From the NCBI RefSeq assembly GCF_050315115.1, contig NZ_JBNPOJ010000001.1, positions 1-64,000 of the forward strand: 64,000 nucleotides of DNA. Reading direction: 5' to 3'. The notes under the pieces are model-generated. The model was not told where the DNA came from. It did no database searches and worked only from the letters and a program-made list of their open reading frames with translations. A program made the translations under genes and the position numbers. Shown in pieces: positions 1-7,626 of this stretch. Every line of letters begins with the position of its first letter. Within the stretch, counting starts at the first letter, position 1. Source of the DNA: Peptoniphilus_A sp022767005 (lineage in GTDB: Bacteria; Bacillota; Clostridia; Tissierellales; Peptoniphilaceae).

Positions 1-77
1 AAAAAGAGTAAACATCTTTCGTTGTATTGTAAATTAACGCCATCCAAAATTTTGATTCAAGATTTTCTTTCGGTTTA

Positions 78-605
78 TTATATGTTTGAGCCAATATAAG
101 CTACAAAACTGCTGTCTATCCATTTTTGAGTAACCTCATTTATATCAATCCCAATAGTAGCCAACCCAATAATGCTGCAATCCAATTTCTCTAACAAAGC
201 TATTAAAGCCTTCATTTGAGAACCTGTCTCTATCCAATCATCTACAATCAAAACTCTTTTGTTCCTCACAATAGAACTCTTAGATATTTCAAAGCTTTTA
301 TCTTGACCTGAATAGTCGGTAAAATGTGTCGAAATAATCTCTTCTTTTGCGTATGGCAGCTTATCACCTTTTCTTACTCCAATAAACCCCACTCCAAGTT
401 CTTTGGCTATGGCAGTGCCTAGTATCCATCCAATTGCTTCTGGGGCAGCCACATAATCTACTTTATTTTGAAAATCCAATGATAGTACTTTTACAATTTT
501 ATCAAAAACGGTTTTATGTGTAAAAATAGTTAGTAAATCATATTTTCCAATTGAGTTACGAGGTAATATACCTCTAATTTCATTTATAACATCAGTACTT
601 TCCAT
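78..605 (-). CDS. Adenine-phosphoribosyltransferase-like protein linked to aadE
   Basis: A 175-residue type I PRTase. The PRPP-binding motif is visible near residues 118-131 (VLIVDDWIETGSQ, the VLIVDDxxxTG pattern), and the APEAIGW stretch near residue 54 resembles the APRT family. It would convert a nucleobase and PRPP to a nucleotide, but whether it is a true adenine PRTase is not shown. It follows the aadE-like gene by 43 bp in the same direction, and PRTase genes labelled apt are a regular partner of aadE in mobile resistance clusters of Firmicutes and Campylobacter. The chosen ATG has the purine-rich AAGGGG about 10 nt upstream. Downstream (1-77) I see nothing coding. Any role in aminoglycoside resistance is unproven. 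Confidence 0.75.
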   Translation of the reverse strand: MESTDVINEIRGILPRNSIGKYDLLTIFTHKTVFDKIVKVLSLDFQNKVDYVAAPEAIGWILGTAIAKELGVGFIGVRKGDKLPYAKEEIISTHFTDYSGQDKSFEISKSSIVRNKRVLIVDDWIETGSQMKALIALLEKLDCSIIGLATIGIDINEVTQKWIDSSFVAYIGSNI

Positions 606-648
606 ACATTTACACCCCTTGCTTATGGTTAATAATCTTTGCTAATCT

Positions 649-1512
649 TTAAAAATAGTCATTTTCAACATATTTTTTATACATGTCCTCGGTATATCTT
701 GTTATGTTCTTACCATACTCTGGATAATCAAACCCCAGTAGTTCTGCTACCTCTTTGGACACTTCCCTGAACAATTGGTGGCATATAAATAATGACTTCC
801 AAATATTTTCATAGGAATCCATGCGATATGTAGATAATAATCTATTCCATAGATCTTCATCAATGTATTTGTTAATATACTTATAATTTTTCCCAACACT
901 TAATGAAAATTCTGTCTTTATCCCAACCTTCCACGACATCATCCTAAGTAGTTCAAACCGTAGAATCTGGTTCAGATGATCGATTGCAAACAGTATCTCT
1001 TTGCGGCACAATCCTTTAATAACATAAGGTGTTACATTCCAAAATTCATTGCAGCAATCATCATACTCCCTTGCGCTTGGCTTTCTTACATGATAATCTA
1101 TATCAGTCGGAACTATGTCCCTTTTAATTCTACAATCTTTATCAATTAGAACCTTTATTAATTTATCGCCCTTTAGGTAATTATCTAACTCTTCCAAGGG
1201 CAATAAGGTAAGATCAATTTTATTGTAATCATCAAATAGCATAAGATAGGAAAATCCCTTTTCTTCAGGTGGGAATAATTCCATATCCTCCGGCTTTTGC
1301 ATCATTATTATATTCCCAAATTGATTAAGCCAGTCATCATTAGATATAAACGGTTCTATATCACTTACAAAATATGTAATATCATAATCCTGAAATTCAT
1401 CTTTAGGTATATTAATATTTGCGCGTGACCCCTCAAGGGTCACAATTCGAATACGTTCATCCTGTTCTGCTAAAGAAAGTACTAAATCCATCATTTCTTT
1501 TTCTGATCTCAT
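649..1512 (-). CDS. aadE: Aminoglycoside 6-adenylyltransferase, ANT(6)/AadE type
   Basis: 287 residues. The N-terminal half (VTLEGSRANINIPKDEFQDY and DYDITYFV) carries the nucleotidyltransferase GSR...D-x-D signature; Asp residues near 43-45 would bind the metal and ATP. The family transfers AMP to the 6-hydroxyl of streptomycin and so inactivates it in the cytoplasm. From memory the first ~180 residues are essentially those of ANT(6)-Ia, while the rest (from about NQILRFELLRMM) differs from it at many positions and ends about 15 residues early; this looks like a chimera of two ANT(6) alleles. The ATG is preceded by GAGGAG. It lies 32 bp after the methyltransferase gene and 43 bp before the PRTase gene, in one probable operon. 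Streptomycin resistance is the expected phenotype. Confidence 0.9.
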   Translation of the reverse strand: MRSEKEMMDLVLSLAEQDERIRIVTLEGSRANINIPKDEFQDYDITYFVSDIEPFISNDDWLNQFGNIIMMQKPEDMELFPPEEKGFSYLMLFDDYNKIDLTLLPLEELDNYLKGDKLIKVLIDKDCRIKRDIVPTDIDYHVRKPSAREYDDCCNEFWNVTPYVIKGLCRKEILFAIDHLNQILRFELLRMMSWKVGIKTEFSLSVGKNYKYINKYIDEDLWNRLLSTYRMDSYENIWKSLFICHQLFREVSKEVAELLGFDYPEYGKNITRYTEDMYKKYVENDYF

Positions 1513-1544
1513 TTACATACTCCTCGTTTATTTTTTCTATATTA

Positions 1545-2279
1545 TTACATCTTCTTTTTTGCCGATACAATCAGCATCATTGGGCGTCGCATTTCATCCG
1601 CCATCCCCGGAATATCCATCATGTTCTCTGGCGGCTGTGGCTCCACAATCTGATTTATTATAAAACTATTTGAAAGCAGTGTATTTAGATATGTGGTCAG
1701 TGTTCTATGATATTTTGTAACCTTTTCTTCCAAAAACATAGCTGTCCGTTTGCCCTCATAATAATAATTGTCCACCGGGAAATGCAGTATTTCTCCTTTT
1801 TCGTTATAATACCAGTCTTGTGTTCCATGAGCAGTAAAAACAGGATGTTCAACTGTAAAAACTAAATTGCCACCAGCCTTCAGCATCCTATATATCTTTT
1901 TTATTAAATTCTCATAGTCTGCTACATAATGAAACGCAAGCGAACTTAGTATTACATCAAAGCTCTCCTCTGGGAAATCCACATCTTCTATGGCACAGCA
2001 TTCATATTCAATCTGTGGAAAATGGGTTTTTCCTTTTGCTACTTCGAGCATTTTATGAGAAATATCAACACCTACTACAGAGGAAGCACCGTTTTCCATC
2101 GCATATATACAGTGCCATCCATAGCCGCATCCTAAATCAAGCACACGCTTACCCTTAAAATCAGGTAGCATCTTTTTCAAAGTCTCCCATTCTCCCGCAC
2201 CAGCCAGTCCTTTCTGCGAGCGACTCATTTGACTGTATTTTTGAAAAAATATATTATCATCATATTTGTTTTCTTTCAT
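1545..2279 (-). CDS. Class I SAM-dependent methyltransferase
   Basis: 244 residues. Motif I is RVLDLGCGYGWH (about residues 45-56), the acidic residue after strand 2 is in VVGVDIS, and motif IV/post I is in ESFDVILSSLAFHYV, so the AdoMet fold is complete. The fold resembles the UbiE/Methyltransf_11 group; the substrate cannot be read. It overlaps the end of the upstream nucleotidyltransferase gene by 20 nt and is followed by the aadE-like gene, so it belongs to the resistance cluster. A methyltransferase of this kind often travels with aadE; I know of no proven resistance role. It is not an Erm or Rmt-type rRNA methylase by any motif I can see. Confidence 0.8.
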   Translation of the reverse strand: MKENKYDDNIFFQKYSQMSRSQKGLAGAGEWETLKKMLPDFKGKRVLDLGCGYGWHCIYAMENGASSVVGVDISHKMLEVAKGKTHFPQIEYECCAIEDVDFPEESFDVILSSLAFHYVADYENLIKKIYRMLKAGGNLVFTVEHPVFTAHGTQDWYYNEKGEILHFPVDNYYYEGKRTAMFLEEKVTKYHRTLTTYLNTLLSNSFIINQIVEPQPPENMMDIPGMADEMRRPMMLIVSAKKKM

Positions 2280-3129
2280 CTGAACTCTCCTCGTTTAAAA
2301 AGTTATTTATCTCCGATACAATTTCATTCACTTCATTATAAAGCTTCTCGGTCATGTCGTAGCATTCAAAAAGTGAGATACCGAGTACTTCAAAAATATG
2401 ATTTACCTTCTCGGTATATTTTTCAGGTTTATGTTCAAAAGTTTCAAGCAGTTTTATAGCTTTCTTTTCGTTGATACAATAAGCATTATTACATGCAAAT
2501 AGTACTTGATTTAAGCATGAAATAATACGAAAAACATGACCCGCAATATAATATTTATCGTCTGTTCCCGAATTTGCTTTTACAAACATTAAAGAGAACC
2601 CTGCTTCAAACATAAAAAAGTTAACTAAACTTTTCTGCAAAGCATTGGGATAAGTTTCTGCCTGTTTTTTTAATTCGCATAAGCTTTCATTCTTAGTATA
2701 TAGTATCTTGCTGATCGCCAATTCTCCACGATACATAGCACTTATATATCCATGGGGATGCCCCGTCTGATAATTAGTAGTAACAATTCCTTGCTCCGTA
2801 TCTTTGATTATTTGTTCCACCCGTTTTATATCACGTAAAATCAAGTCAACATGATACCCATTTATAACTAACCATCCGCCGCCATTAATCCAATCACCCC
2901 ACGCTCCGGGAGGTACAACAAGGTTATTTCTATTCTCATCATCCAACTCTGTAGCAATTTGATTAATCGCTTTAATGTCAAATGATTCTGATTTGTAATA
3001 GATTCCGATATCTATATCAGAATCCTCTGTATGTGTGCCTCTTGCACGGGAACCCCCTAATACGATGCCTTCTATATAAGACAGAGAGGATAATTTCTCT
3101 GCTACTGATTTAATAATATTATCTACCAT
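2260..3129 (-). CDS. Nucleotidyltransferase of the aminoglycoside adenylyltransferase kind
   Basis: 289 residues from the ATG at 3129, chosen because AAAGGAGC lies just upstream; an in-frame ATG at 3177 would add 16 unlikely residues. The segment IVLGGSRARGTHTEDSDIDI (near residues 25-44) is the GS-x10-DxD core of the polymerase-beta superfamily, with the metal-binding Asp pair intact. A WG..WINGGGWLVINGYHVDL stretch supplies the third Asp. The family includes ANT enzymes and many uncharacterised relatives, so a drug substrate is plausible but not shown. It is first in a four-gene cluster and overlaps the methyltransferase gene by 20 nt. It is not similar enough to ANT(9) or ANT(3'') for me to name it. 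Confidence 0.75.
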   Translation of the reverse strand: MVDNIIKSVAEKLSSLSYIEGIVLGGSRARGTHTEDSDIDIGIYYKSESFDIKAINQIATELDDENRNNLVVPPGAWGDWINGGGWLVINGYHVDLILRDIKRVEQIIKDTEQGIVTTNYQTGHPHGYISAMYRGELAISKILYTKNESLCELKKQAETYPNALQKSLVNFFMFEAGFSLMFVKANSGTDDKYYIAGHVFRIISCLNQVLFACNNAYCINEKKAIKLLETFEHKPEKYTEKVNHIFEVLGISLFECYDMTEKLYNEVNEIVSEINNFLNEESSDERKQI

Positions 3130-3231
3130 CAAGCATGCTCCTTTTATCGATTCACTGCTGTAAAAATTCCAAGCCAAATCTTTTGCTTCTACTCAACATA
3201 TTTATAATTTTTTTAATTTCACAAAAGATAG

Positions 3232-3486
3232 TTAAAACTTATCAATTGTCTTTTTATACCTCTGCTGATTAGATGAAGTCTTTTCAATAGCCTTTAAATT
3301 ACCATTCATTTTGCTAACATGGTTTAAAAATAACGTTCCAAGCAGAAGTCGATCCTTTCTGGGTATCCTATTCCACACATATCCCTTGAATAAATCTTTA
3401 ACAAGAAAAACTTCGCCATCATTTAGATTTTCAGTTTCTCTAATAGCTTCTTCCAATAGCTCATTTACATCAATCATGTTGTCCAC
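3232..3486 (-). CDS. Small DUF1413-like protein
   Basis: 84 residues, no signal peptide or membrane segment. The segment EVFLVKDLFKGYVWNRIPRK (residues 25-44) followed by DRLLLGTLFLNHV matches my memory of the DUF1413 family, short proteins common on mobile elements and prophages. Function is unknown; the fold has been likened to small DNA-binding or antitoxin-like proteins, which I cannot verify. The ATG has AAGGAGTGG upstream. A perfect 32-bp palindrome (3497-3528) lies 10 bp upstream of the start, suggesting control by a dimeric repressor, possibly this protein itself. The gene stands between the resistance cluster and the recombinase genes. Confidence 0.55.
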   Translation of the reverse strand: MDNMIDVNELLEEAIRETENLNDGEVFLVKDLFKGYVWNRIPRKDRLLLGTLFLNHVSKMNGNLKAIEKTSSNQQRYKKTIDKF

Positions 3487-3496
3487 TCCTTATTAA

Positions 3497-3528
3497 TAAT
3501 AATATCAACAACATTGTTGATATTATTA
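3497..3528. promoter_or_regulatory. 32-bp perfect palindrome, probable operator
   Basis: Arms of 15 bp (3497-3511 and 3514-3528, TAATAATATCAACAA and its complement) are separated by 2 bp. It sits directly upstream of the DUF1413-like gene, where a minus-strand promoter is expected, and no T-run follows it. A dimer-bound operator is the simplest reading. Confidence 0.6.
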
Positions 3529-3620
3529 TACGTATATTCACAGTCAAAGTCAATCCGTAAATAAGAAAAGCCACCAATCAAGGAAGTAACACCTCTCAAT
3601 TGGTCGCCATTTCTGATATC

Positions 3621-5189
3621 CTATATCTCAATATCTATTTCAACACCTGATTTAAATTCAACAGTGAGCTTATCATCAAATACCGTAACTTTTTCAATAA
3701 GCCGCCTTACTAATTGCTCATCATATTCCTCCAACTCGCAGGATTGTTCATTTAAGAAATCAGTCATTTCAGCGATTCGTTGCCTTTTTCCTTCACGCTC
3801 TGCATTCTCTGCAAGTGCATTTTGCTTCAATTCTCGAAGGCGGTAAATTTCATCAGCCACATCTTCATAGTCATCCTTGGACTTTGCTTGTATAAGGAGC
3901 TGTTGTTGTAACTCTTCCAATTTTCTATCAATATCATCGGTGGTATTATCATTTTCTTCATTAAGGACGGTAGCTATGTTTTTCTGTAACGTTGAGAGGA
4001 AGGGCTCTTTTTTAGTCAAAAGTTCGTTAATAGCCTTAACCACTGCTGCCTGTAATGTTTCCTCGTTTATGGTAGGTGCCGTACATTCAGAGCCTTTTTC
4101 CTCTAAACGACTAACACATCTCCAAACAATAGACTTGTAACCTCGGTTATTCCAATGTACTCGTCGGTAAATATCACCGCATTGCCCACAGTAAACAATA
4201 CTTGATAAAGCATACTTACTACTATAGACTCTCTTTTTACCGCCTTTACCTCCTCGGAGATTCGCTCTTCGAACCATCTCTTCTTGAACCTGCATAAAAA
4301 GCTCGCGTGGAATAATAGGCTCATGGCTGTTTTCTACATAATACTGGGGAACGATTCCGTTATTTTTAACTCGCTTTTTAGAAAGGAAATCAATTGTATA
4401 TGTTTTTTGTAGAAGGGCATCTCCGATGTACTTTTCATTTTGCAATATTTTTTTCAGTGTTTCTGGTCTCCATTTTGATTTCCCTGCCGCTGTTAGAATT
4501 CCGTCCGCTTCTAGTCCTCTTGCTATCTGTAATAGGCTGGCTCCCTCAAGGTATTCTCTGAAAATCCGTTTAACAACCTCCGCACCCTCTGGGTCAATCA
4601 CTAGTTGCTTGTTTTCATCCTTGGTGTAACCAAGGAAACGCTTATGGTTTACTTGGACTTGACCTTGTTGAAATCTATATTGAAAGCCTAACTTTACATT
4701 TTGCGATAATGACTGGCTCTCTTGTTGTGCAAGGGATGCCATAATGGTAAGGAGGACTTCTCCCTTGGCATCCATGGTGTTGATGTTTTCTTTTTCAAAG
4801 TAAACTGGGATGTTGTTTTCTTTAAGTTTACGAATATATTTTAAGCAGTCTAGTGTGTTTCTAGCAAACCTTGAAATGGATTTAGTAATGATGTAGTCGA
4901 TATTTCCTTCCATGGCTTCTTCAATCATTTTGTTAAAGCCGTCTCTTTTCTTGGTATAGGTTCCACTAACCCCTTCATCAGAAAACACTCCAGCAAATTC
5001 CCAATCTGGATTTTTCTTAATATAGTTTGTGTAGTGGTCTACTTGAGTGTCATAAGAAGTTGCTTGTTCATCGCTGTCTGTTGACACTCTTGCATAGGCA
5101 GCTACTCTTAGTTTTTTCTTTTCTGATCCCTTGATGGAATTTCCTTTTTTCTTTCTAGCTGGTATGACTATGACCTTGCTATTCATCAT
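3621..5189 (-). CDS. Large serine recombinase (third of three)
   Basis: 522 residues. The N-terminal resolvase domain shows VAAYARVSTDSDEQ with the nucleophile Ser near residue 38, the EGVSGT and DYIITKSISRFARNTLDCL segments, and YFEKENI. The Recombinase domain and a zinc ribbon (CGQCG ... C ... C near residues 330-380) follow, then a coiled coil (about 420-480). This is the usual length for phage large serine integrases. It would cut and rejoin attP and attB through a phosphoserine link. The ATG pair has GAGGTGAT upstream, and the start overlaps the end of the 138-residue recombinase gene by 11 nt. It is the last gene of the probable integration operon. Which of the two full-length enzymes integrates the prophage cannot be told. 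Confidence 0.9.
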   Translation of the reverse strand: MMNSKVIVIPARKKKGNSIKGSEKKKLRVAAYARVSTDSDEQATSYDTQVDHYTNYIKKNPDWEFAGVFSDEGVSGTYTKKRDGFNKMIEEAMEGNIDYIITKSISRFARNTLDCLKYIRKLKENNIPVYFEKENINTMDAKGEVLLTIMASLAQQESQSLSQNVKLGFQYRFQQGQVQVNHKRFLGYTKDENKQLVIDPEGAEVVKRIFREYLEGASLLQIARGLEADGILTAAGKSKWRPETLKKILQNEKYIGDALLQKTYTIDFLSKKRVKNNGIVPQYYVENSHEPIIPRELFMQVQEEMVRRANLRGGKGGKKRVYSSKYALSSIVYCGQCGDIYRRVHWNNRGYKSIVWRCVSRLEEKGSECTAPTINEETLQAAVVKAINELLTKKEPFLSTLQKNIATVLNEENDNTTDDIDRKLEELQQQLLIQAKSKDDYEDVADEIYRLRELKQNALAENAEREGKRQRIAEMTDFLNEQSCELEEYDEQLVRRLIEKVTVFDDKLTVEFKSGVEIDIEI

Positions 5190-5595
5190 CTATCACCTCG
5201 ATTAACTTAAACTGATAGCTTGCTCGTTCAAAGGGATCTATTGGTAGAACTCCTTCCTCTTTATTCCTAAACTTACAAGGAACTTTAATAATTTTCTCTT
5301 CCTTTTCCCAAACTCGTCCCATGGCCACTGCCCTTTCTTTTAACATTTGACCTGCCTTCTCAAAACTTTCTCTATCTATTATCTTGGGATAGATGTCATT
5401 TCCTAAATACTTTTTATTGGTTAGGATTCTTTTAACACTTGAGCTGTTTTTCTTCACGCCTGCAAGGTCTGCCGACTTTATAAGGGCATTGCCAGCAAGA
5501 TAATTTTTAAAGATTTTTCTTATATTTTCAGCTTCTGTTTCTTGAACTTCTAATCTTCCGTCTCTTATGGTATAGCCATAGCATAACCTAGACAT
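5179..5595 (-). CDS. Small recombinase-like protein without catalytic domain
   Basis: 138 residues. It contains only the DNA-binding Recombinase-domain pattern (EAENIRKIFKNYLAGNAL, VKRILTNKKYLGNDIYPKI, RESFEKAGQMLKERA) and lacks the resolvase domain with the serine nucleophile. It overlaps the genes on both sides (8 nt upstream, 11 nt downstream), so its production is coupled to the two full recombinases. Because the overlaps and frame are intact, this looks like a maintained accessory gene rather than debris. It may modulate the full enzymes, for instance as a DNA-binding partner or directionality factor; that is inference. Confidence 0.75.
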   Translation of the reverse strand: MSRLCYGYTIRDGRLEVQETEAENIRKIFKNYLAGNALIKSADLAGVKKNSSSVKRILTNKKYLGNDIYPKIIDRESFEKAGQMLKERAVAMGRVWEKEEKIIKVPCKFRNKEEGVLPIDPFERASYQFKLIEVIDDE

Positions 5596-7150
5596 CCTTT
5601 TTCACTTCCTCTCTAAGTACAAGTCCACACCTTAAATGAAAATCCAGGGTTTCTCTATTAACAACCTGAATATGGTCAATGATTTCTTCAAACAAGTCAC
5701 CGTCAAAGTGATCTAACGTTTTACTTTTATCTAAGATTCCTATTAGTTTTTCAAGTTCTCTTATTTCTTCATCATTTCCAAGGATGGCTTTTTTACTTCT
5801 TTCCTTTTCTTTGAGTAGATAACTTTCTTCACTTGAAATTTCACTGCTTTCTTTTGCGTAAATGCTTGCATCTAAAACACCTGAGGTTATTAGTTTATTT
5901 AGAACCTCTTTTCTTTCCTTTAGTTTTTCTAAGCCTTCTTCTATTTTATTTATCTTCACAACTTCTCCCTTGCTGTCCACACCCTTTAATGATTTCAAAA
6001 GTGGTGTAATGATACTATCTTTTCCAAAGATTAGCTTGTTTATTAAAGTTACAAAAGCTAGTTTTAAGTCCTTGTCTTTAATAAACTTCATAGAACATTT
6101 ATTAATATCTTTTAGGTGTTCACTACAAGTCCAAGCTATATATTTATCTTTGCCATTATAGTGATGTCTTCTCTTAAAGTTTGAACCGCACTCGCCACAC
6201 TTGATTTTCCCCGATAGACTATATCTATTTTGATATCTTTTAGTGTTTTTCCCATTTCCTTTTGCTATGGCTCTAAGTCTTATTAATTCTTGTACTTTCT
6301 CAAAGTCCTCTCTACTTACTATGGCTTCATGGTTATCTATTATCTTATATTGGTCTTCTTCTCCCTTATTCTTGTGTCTCTTATAGCCATCGTCTGTATA
6401 GGTCTTTTGGTATATGACATCCCCTGTATATTTTTCATTTTTTAAGATGCCGTTTATAGTCGAACCATGCCAGCTTGCTCCTTTTTGTCCATTAATCTTT
6501 CTCTTATTTAAGTCATCTGCTATTTTATGCGTTCCCATACCTGAAAGATATTGTTCAAATATTTCTTTAATTATTTTTCCTTCTTCTTCATTCACTACCA
6601 TCTTTCCATCTATATTCTCATAGCCATAAGGTGGGCTTGATATGATAAAAGTTCCATTTTGAAATCTTTTCTTTATGGACCATTTGTTATTTTCTGATAT
6701 AGACCTGGACTCACTTTCTGCAAGAGATGAAAGTATGGATAACATCAACTCACTTTCCATTGTCCTGGTATCAATGTTTTCTTTTTCAAAATAGATGCCA
6801 ATGTTTAAATCAAGTAGCCTTCTTACAATTTCCAAACAATCTGTCGTGTTTCTTGCAAGCCTTGAGATGGATTTTGTTAGTATAAAGTCTATTTTTCTGT
6901 CTTCACAGTCTTTTAGCATTTTTAGAAGTCCGTCTCTACATTCTTTCTTTGTTCCAGTAATGCCTTCGTCAAAGTATAGGCCTGCAAAAGTATATGAATT
7001 GTTCTCTGCTATCGTCTTTTCGTAGTGTGCTTTTTGCGTTTTAAGACTCACAAGCTGAGCTTCCTCATCTGTCGATACTCTTGCATAAGCAGCGACTCTT
7101 AATGTAGATTCTTCTTTTTGATTTGCTTCTATTTTTGTTATCTTTTTCAT
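5588..7150 (-). CDS. Large serine recombinase (first of three)
   Basis: 520 residues. Resolvase domain: LRVAAYARVSTDEEAQ (nucleophile Ser near residue 27), FDEGITGTKK, FILTKSISRLARNTTDCLE and YFEKENI. Then come a Recombinase domain (about 170-290), a zinc ribbon CGECG ... C ... C (about 330-370) and a coiled coil (about 390-470). It is clearly homologous to the recombinase at 3621-5189 but different enough to be a distinct enzyme. The ATG is preceded by GAGGTGAG, and a promoter with TTGATA and GAATAT lies at 7178-7206, so it heads the three-recombinase operon. Two full-length catalytic subunits plus a small partner suggests that more than one is needed for recombination, as known for some multi-recombinase elements. 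Confidence 0.9.
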   Translation of the reverse strand: MKKITKIEANQKEESTLRVAAYARVSTDEEAQLVSLKTQKAHYEKTIAENNSYTFAGLYFDEGITGTKKECRDGLLKMLKDCEDRKIDFILTKSISRLARNTTDCLEIVRRLLDLNIGIYFEKENIDTRTMESELMLSILSSLAESESRSISENNKWSIKKRFQNGTFIISSPPYGYENIDGKMVVNEEEGKIIKEIFEQYLSGMGTHKIADDLNKRKINGQKGASWHGSTINGILKNEKYTGDVIYQKTYTDDGYKRHKNKGEEDQYKIIDNHEAIVSREDFEKVQELIRLRAIAKGNGKNTKRYQNRYSLSGKIKCGECGSNFKRRHHYNGKDKYIAWTCSEHLKDINKCSMKFIKDKDLKLAFVTLINKLIFGKDSIITPLLKSLKGVDSKGEVVKINKIEEGLEKLKERKEVLNKLITSGVLDASIYAKESSEISSEESYLLKEKERSKKAILGNDEEIRELEKLIGILDKSKTLDHFDGDLFEEIIDHIQVVNRETLDFHLRCGLVLREEVKKDV

Positions 7151-7177
7151 CGTCTCACCTCTCTTTCTCTTAGTGCT

Positions 7178-7206
7178 ATATTCCCGTACAAATGAGTATT
7201 TATCAA
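7178..7206 (-). promoter_or_regulatory. Promoter of the recombinase operon (conserved phage type, copy A)
   Basis: Minus-strand TTGATA (7201-7206), a 17-bp spacer and GAATAT (7178-7183), with TACGG directly before the -10. The same layout with the same TACGG occurs at 26144-26172 and 26547-26575. Confidence 0.65.
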
Positions 7207-7209
7207 GTC

Positions 7210-7419
7210 TTATAGCATTAATTCTGAAAGAATAGGTCTGAATTTTTTAATGTTTTCTCTCCTAATTTTCCTATATTCTTCAAGACTGATTTCATCTAAA
7301 AGAAATAGGTCTTGAATGAATTTATCGGATAGATAGAAATTAAGCTCTGCTTTTAAATCCATATCAGTGTATTCAGTTTTTATAACTTTTTTTTCACCTT
7401 CAAACTTCTCTACTCTCAT
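7210..7419 (-). CDS. Small hypothetical protein, SHOCT-like C-terminus
   Basis: 69 charged residues. The C-terminal part (LLDEISLEEYRKIRRENIKK) resembles the SHOCT oligomerisation motif, where a short helix-turn-helix pair is built around an IT/EEY-like segment. No other domain is visible. The ATG has a strong GGAGGTGG upstream. The gene lies just before the recombinase operon, in the place where serine-integrase phages often keep a directionality factor; I have no sequence evidence that it is one. An RNA hairpin element (7434-7469) sits in its leader. Confidence 0.5.
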   Translation of the reverse strand: MRVEKFEGEKKVIKTEYTDMDLKAELNFYLSDKFIQDLFLLDEISLEEYRKIRRENIKKFRPILSELML

Positions 7420-7433
7420 ACTCCACCTCCTAT

Positions 7434-7469
7434 ATCACAGGCAAAGAAATTAAGGCTATTTTTAACCTT
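7434..7469 (-). ncRNA. Hairpin-plus-tail RNA element, copy A
   Basis: In the transcript: stem AAGG/CCTT around a loop containing TTAAAAA, then the tail TTTCTTTGCCTGTGAT. The tail and the GGTTAAAAA core are shared with copies at 36437 and 40782, while the stem differs. It stands in the leader of the 69-residue gene. An 18-bp palindrome (7519-7536) lies farther upstream. Confidence 0.5.
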
Positions 7470-7518
7470 GTTTTACTTTCCCCTATATTCCTTAGGACAT
7501 AGGGTGTGTTTTTGAGTA

Positions 7519-7536
7519 ATATTAAGGTCTTAATAT
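7519..7536. promoter_or_regulatory. 18-bp palindrome, possible operator
   Basis: ATATTAAG and CTTAATAT around a 2-bp centre, in the 207-bp gap between the lysis terminator and the 69-residue gene. No T-run follows, so it is more like a protein-binding site than a terminator. Confidence 0.35.
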
Positions 7537-7577
7537 ATGCCATAAGAAATACTGAAATAGGATGGTAAAATAAAAAA

Positions 7578-7614
7578 GGCTTAATAGATTTCTAATTTAA
7601 AAATCCATTAAGCC
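7578..7614 (-). terminator. Terminator of the late operon
   Basis: Minus-strand stem of about 14 bp (GGCTTAAT...ATTAAGCC, arms 7578-7591 and 7601-7614) followed by TTTTTTATTTT, 13 bp after the amidase stop codon. It would end the late transcript after the lysis genes. Confidence 0.85.
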
Positions 7615-7626
7615 ACAATCATTTTA

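Noticed and set aside
1545..2279. Methyltransferase as Erm or 16S rRNA resistance methylase
   Set aside because: It lacks the N-terminal and motif patterns of Erm, Arm or Rmt and resembles general UbiE-like small-molecule methylases.
5179..5595. Small recombinase gene as a frameshifted remnant of its neighbour
   Set aside because: It has overlaps of a few bases on both sides, an intact frame and its own start; both neighbours are full length without it.
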